Assembly: GCF_017654505.1 (NCBI RefSeq)
Contig: NC_054538.1
Location: 23,588,283-23,652,282 of the forward strand
Length of the DNA: 64,000 nt
Source: Polyodon spathula
Lineage: Eukaryota > Chordata > Actinopteri > Acipenseriformes > Polyodontidae
Reading direction: 5' to 3'
The notes below the pieces were generated by a model. It ran no database searches. It was not told the origin of the DNA and worked only from the letters and a program-made list of their open reading frames with translations. Positions 58,808-64,000 of the stretch are shown here, in pieces. Position 1 is the stretch's first letter; the number at the start of each line of letters is the position of its first letter. A program made the translations under genes and the position numbers.

Positions 58808-59873
58808 GTAAGTTGTTTTTATTACTTTGTATGTATGTATTTTTTATGTACAGTATATATGACTTAGCATGCCTTTAATGCTTTTATCTGTTTGTATCTC
58901 TTTGTAAAATGAACAAAGGATCCACTGGCAGCACACAGAAAGACAGAGAGCTACATATTGATTTACAAAATTGTGTTTGATGCTTTGGTTTTGTTCAATA
59001 TGCCCATCCAAAGTTCTTATGATACTAAAGTCTTATACCTCATGACATTTATTTTAAAATTATTGATTGTCTTTGGACAAATGGCAGCAAAAAAGAAAAC
59101 AAACCAAATGTGCAGCATGATGGTACTATACATGAGAATGTTGTTTTTCCCTATATAAATGTACTTATTCTGTATTTTGCTGGTGTACAAGGACTCCTAG
59201 GTGATGAGTTTATATCACATTGTGGTATATTGGTCTATCCAAATGTACTGATCCAAGTGAACAATGTGGGGGTTCTGGTTTAATACAAAAAGCATTGTAT
59301 TCTGCTGTCATTAATGACAGTACATTGTCACAAAAGTTCTTCCCCTCATATTATTGTTATAACGGGATTTTTTCAGACATTGAAATTTTCAGAAGCTGAA
59401 AGAAATAATCTGAAATGCCTTTAGCTATAGACATAAGCTAAGCATTATTATCCCTTCTACATGACAGCAACCTTTTGACATGTCCTGTCACATACGTTAA
59501 AACCTGTCTTCACAAGAAGGGGTTTAGAGGGTATTACCATAGCCACTTTACAACATCAATCTATCCTTTTATTATTACTTGAAGATATCATTTAAAATCC
59601 ATTTGACCTTTCAATCCCAACCTGAACTAATATGAAATAACCCATGGGGAAAGCTTTGATGTTTCTACCCAAAAAAATAAAAAAATAAAAAGTTTGCACA
59701 ATGATTATTCTATATATTATTTAATGCTTAGGAATAGCGTTCTTAGTGAACAGTAATCTCTTTCTGATACAAAGTACTGTTATTCATTGACCAAAATTAT
59801 GGATTTATTTAAATAAAACCTTAAATGTTTATTGATTATGCAGAGCTATGACATTGTCATAGCACATGTTAAT

Positions 59874-59946
59874 TATATATATATATATATATATAGATAT
59901 ATATATATATAATATATAGATATATAATATATATATATATATATTA
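59874..59946. repeat. Imperfect (TA)n array
   Basis: TA runs broken by TAGATA words. More decayed than the other TA arrays. Confidence 0.85.
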
Positions 59947-60899
59947 TATTAGTATTTTTTATAGTATTTTTCCTTTGATTGCCAGTAGCTTGATATAAGT
60001 TATCAATATAGAGTATCAGATATTATCAGCTGGTTACTGGATTTTCATCTGAAGTGAATAACTTGGATTGCTTGTTTAACAACCACCAAAGTTAATCAGA
60101 ACTGTGCCAGCTGAGTAGTTTTGTTTTTAAATTTTTTTATTAAGGGTACATTTTGTTCTCTGCATTTGATGTGTCTGTACAGCAAGTCAGAGTAATGGTA
60201 CTTTGTTTTAAAAATTGAATTTTAACTGTTTTAAGGAATGCCTATTTTATAAATTGAGTAGAATGAACAAAATAAGCCTCTTAAAGGACAAGAGAGACGC
60301 ATATTGTTAAACCTAAAAGGGTATTGCTCTTCAGTGTAAGCTGTCATACCTTGTGATTTTAGAGTCCGTAGCAGCTGTCAAATCAAAGGAGGCTGGACAC
60401 ACAGAGTAAGGTCTGCATAGAGACTATGCTGGGAAGGAAGATCGGTGAGCCTGTCACTGGATCTTCTGCTTTTGCCATTTGGACTTTTGATCTCTGTTAC
60501 TGCTAGAGCCTACAACAGGCTCACTAATTTAAAAAGTATTGACCCCCTTCATTTTTTTCAATGCAAGAAATCTTGAATTAATGTTTGATATGATTACATC
60601 ATAGAAAATATGAATATTTATGTAGAATTCTTGTCAACAATGTTGTTTTCAATTATGCTAATGTTTTGTAAATATGGATTTTCAATTATGAAGTAAAATA
60701 CAAAATTGAAAAAAAAACTATTGAAAACAAATCGTAACATTTATTATATAATACCTATCTATTTATATATGTATTTTTTTTACTTTTTAACATTCATATT
60801 TCACATCATGATTTCAAATTTGGATAATAATAATAAACAGACATTTAAGATAAAATTAACCACCTGATCTGTAAATTGACTGATTTGTATCTTTATGAG

Positions 60900-61130
60900 T
60901 TGTACCGTATAGATTTGACAGTTCAGAGGATGTATGATGGTTCAGAACTGCCACTGAAGCAGCTTATAGGTCAGTGTGAATTGCCTATACCGCCACAAAA
61001 CCATCATATTTTATGCCGTCTCTGAACCACCTTGCGACCACTGAACCGTCATAACTGCTTGTGTGAAAGGTAACACTGCCACTGAAGCACTATGGTGGCC
61101 GTGGATTAAAGTCAACATCACAAGTGACTG
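60900..61130. repeat. Possible old DNA-transposon fragment
   Basis: Higher-GC stretch with repeated words such as GATGGTTCAGAACTGCCACT, CTGAACCACC, ACTGAACCGTCAT and CACTGCCACTGAAGCACTAT. The mixture of direct and inverted GGTTCAG/CTGAACC words suggests a repeat-derived unit, but no ends were found. Confidence 0.25.
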
Positions 61131-61309
61131 TATACCAGACCTGTTGGGTATTTTTGTCGTCGGTGTTACATGCTTTCATTTTTGACTGGAAGAAGTTAAG
61201 GAAGTGTTAATTGTGCACTTTTGGGGGCACATCCAGCTAATGTGACTGGGGGCAAGCAAAGCGAGCAACAGGCATAACAGGCTGTTAAAAAAATATATGA
61301 TATAATATA

Positions 61310-63127
<1,818 letters not shown>

Positions 63128-63329
63128 CACATCAAAGGATATGTTCATTTTAAACATGCCACTGATAAAGGGTTAAGTACTAACCCAAATTACTATAAGG
63201 ATTGGTGTTGTACTAATGTTATCCTGTTTTAACTGGACTGTAATTAGGCCAGAAGATATATTTTGATCAAAAAGGGAAAATAATAGAGGCTGAACTTTTG
63301 AATGTGGCTTACAATAGGCTTTTACGTGA

Positions 63330-63700
63330 TGTAGCAGGGCAGAAGAAACCTGCGTGTAGGAATGTAGCAGGGCGAGAGCCCTGCATTTATTCATTATATG
63401 TTGTAATTTTATAGTTATGCGGGAGGGGTGTTATGGATGGATGCCTAAAAACAACATGTCTCAGAAGCCCCTAGGGCTGAAGGAGAAACACCTGGGTGCA
63501 TGTGAGGGCATTGTAAATTTAATTATTGGCTGGTGGTTTGTAATTATTGGCTTGTGCACTTTGTTTTGTTGATTTGTTTTGTGTTGGGGGTGGGTGTTTT
63601 AAAGGAGAAAGAACAAGAGAGAAACTGAGCGCTTGCAAAGACCAGCACAGTGTCAGCTTTCTAGTCTGTTGACGTCCCCCCAAGCCATCCTGCCACACTT
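63330..63700 (+). repeat. LTR-like segment
   Basis: Two close starts, TGTAGCAGGGCAGAAG (63330) and TGTAGCAGGGCGAGAGCCC (63363), the second with a perfect 7-base stem GCAGGGC-GAGA-GCCCTGC (63366-63383). A T/G-rich body (GTTTTGTTGATTTGTTTTGT) is followed by CAAGCCATCCTGCCACAC near 63700. The TGTAGCAGGG start is shared with the GC-rich block ending at 38227. Probably part of a gypsy-type LTR; no end repeat or target duplication was established. Confidence 0.4.
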
Positions 63701-63717
63701 ATATATATATATATATA

Positions 63718-64000
63718 TAGTGTCTTGCAAAAGTATTCAGACCCTCACACAGTTTTCACATTTTGTTGCTTTAAAGCTTGCAGTCATGACACTTTGAAAT
63801 AGGAATTAATATGTGTTAAACATGTTTGTGTTTTTGTAGGATTCTTACACATTATTAAATACAACAATTTGTATTTGCAGAAAATATCCCCTTATAAAAT
63901 ATGGCATTGTGTGATGCCACACACAAACAAACCCAAGGGTGCAATTAAAGCATCACAAGATATCTGTACTAGCATCTGAGTAGCATTAATATTGAAAATG
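63718..64000 (+). mobile_element. Terminal part of a second Tc1-like element
   Basis: GTGTCTTGCAAAAGTATTCA, then GACCC and TCACACAGTTTTCACATTTT, is nearly the reverse complement of 63016-62910, so it is the same terminal sequence in the opposite direction. It starts right after a TA run (63700-63718). The following 180 bases (to 64000) show no transposase; the element continues outside or is non-autonomous. Confidence 0.8.

Overview
The window is a stretch of vertebrate genomic DNA lying wholly inside one large plus-strand gene. Nine short exons, all bounded by AG/GT splice sites and all phase-compatible in order, encode about 434 residues made of eleven EGF-like domains. The protein matches, motif by motif, what I remember of the N-terminal EGF array of Eyes shut homolog (EYS/eys), a secreted photoreceptor matrix protein. 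No EYS start codon, laminin-G domain or stop codon is present, so the gene continues on both sides. Introns make up about 98% of the window.

The organism is an animal with large repeat-rich introns. The repeats are Tc1-like transposons, DIRS and Crypton-like tyrosine-recombinase elements, L2 and CR1-like LINEs, long (TA)n arrays and gypsy-type LTR-like blocks, which together point to a ray-finned fish. The 3' end of the CR1-like LINE near 10.4 kb resembles a repeat I associate with sturgeon and paddlefish. That narrower placement is from memory and is not proven here.

Layout: exon 1 (688-885). Intron 1 carries a piggyBac-like end and a DIRS/Ngaro-like recombinase remnant at 5.4-6.3 kb. Exon 2 (9431-9552) is followed by a 17.6 kb intron. 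In it, a degenerate Crypton-like gene is split by a nearly intact 4.5 kb CR1-like LINE with tandem 5' monomers, and again by a 1.18 kb terminal-inverted-repeat element. The same intron holds older L2 and CR1 fragments. Exons 3 and 4 lie at 27.1 and 29.9 kb. Intron 4 holds a minus-strand DIRS-like retrotransposon (31.0-34.5 kb), a Tc1-like element (35.07-36.2 kb) and a GC-rich LTR-like block (37.6-38.2 kb). Exons 5, 6 and 7 lie at 40.1, 43.0 and 46.4 kb, with a second Crypton-like recombinase at 44.1-45.6 kb. Intron 7 contains a decayed copy of a dispersed animal gene family (52.9-55.4 kb) and a SINE-like unit (57.7 kb). Exons 8 and 9 are at 58.2 and 58.7 kb. The last 5 kb hold Tc1-like elements and an LTR-like end.

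Only the eys exons look like a functioning host gene. Everything else that codes is mobile-element or multicopy-family debris, mostly broken. I found no tRNA, rRNA, CRISPR array or operon-like system, and no clearly new biological system. The main points for a second look are an extra cysteine in one EYS EGF domain, the promoter-like monomers of the LINE, the nested insertions, and the concentration of tyrosine-recombinase elements.
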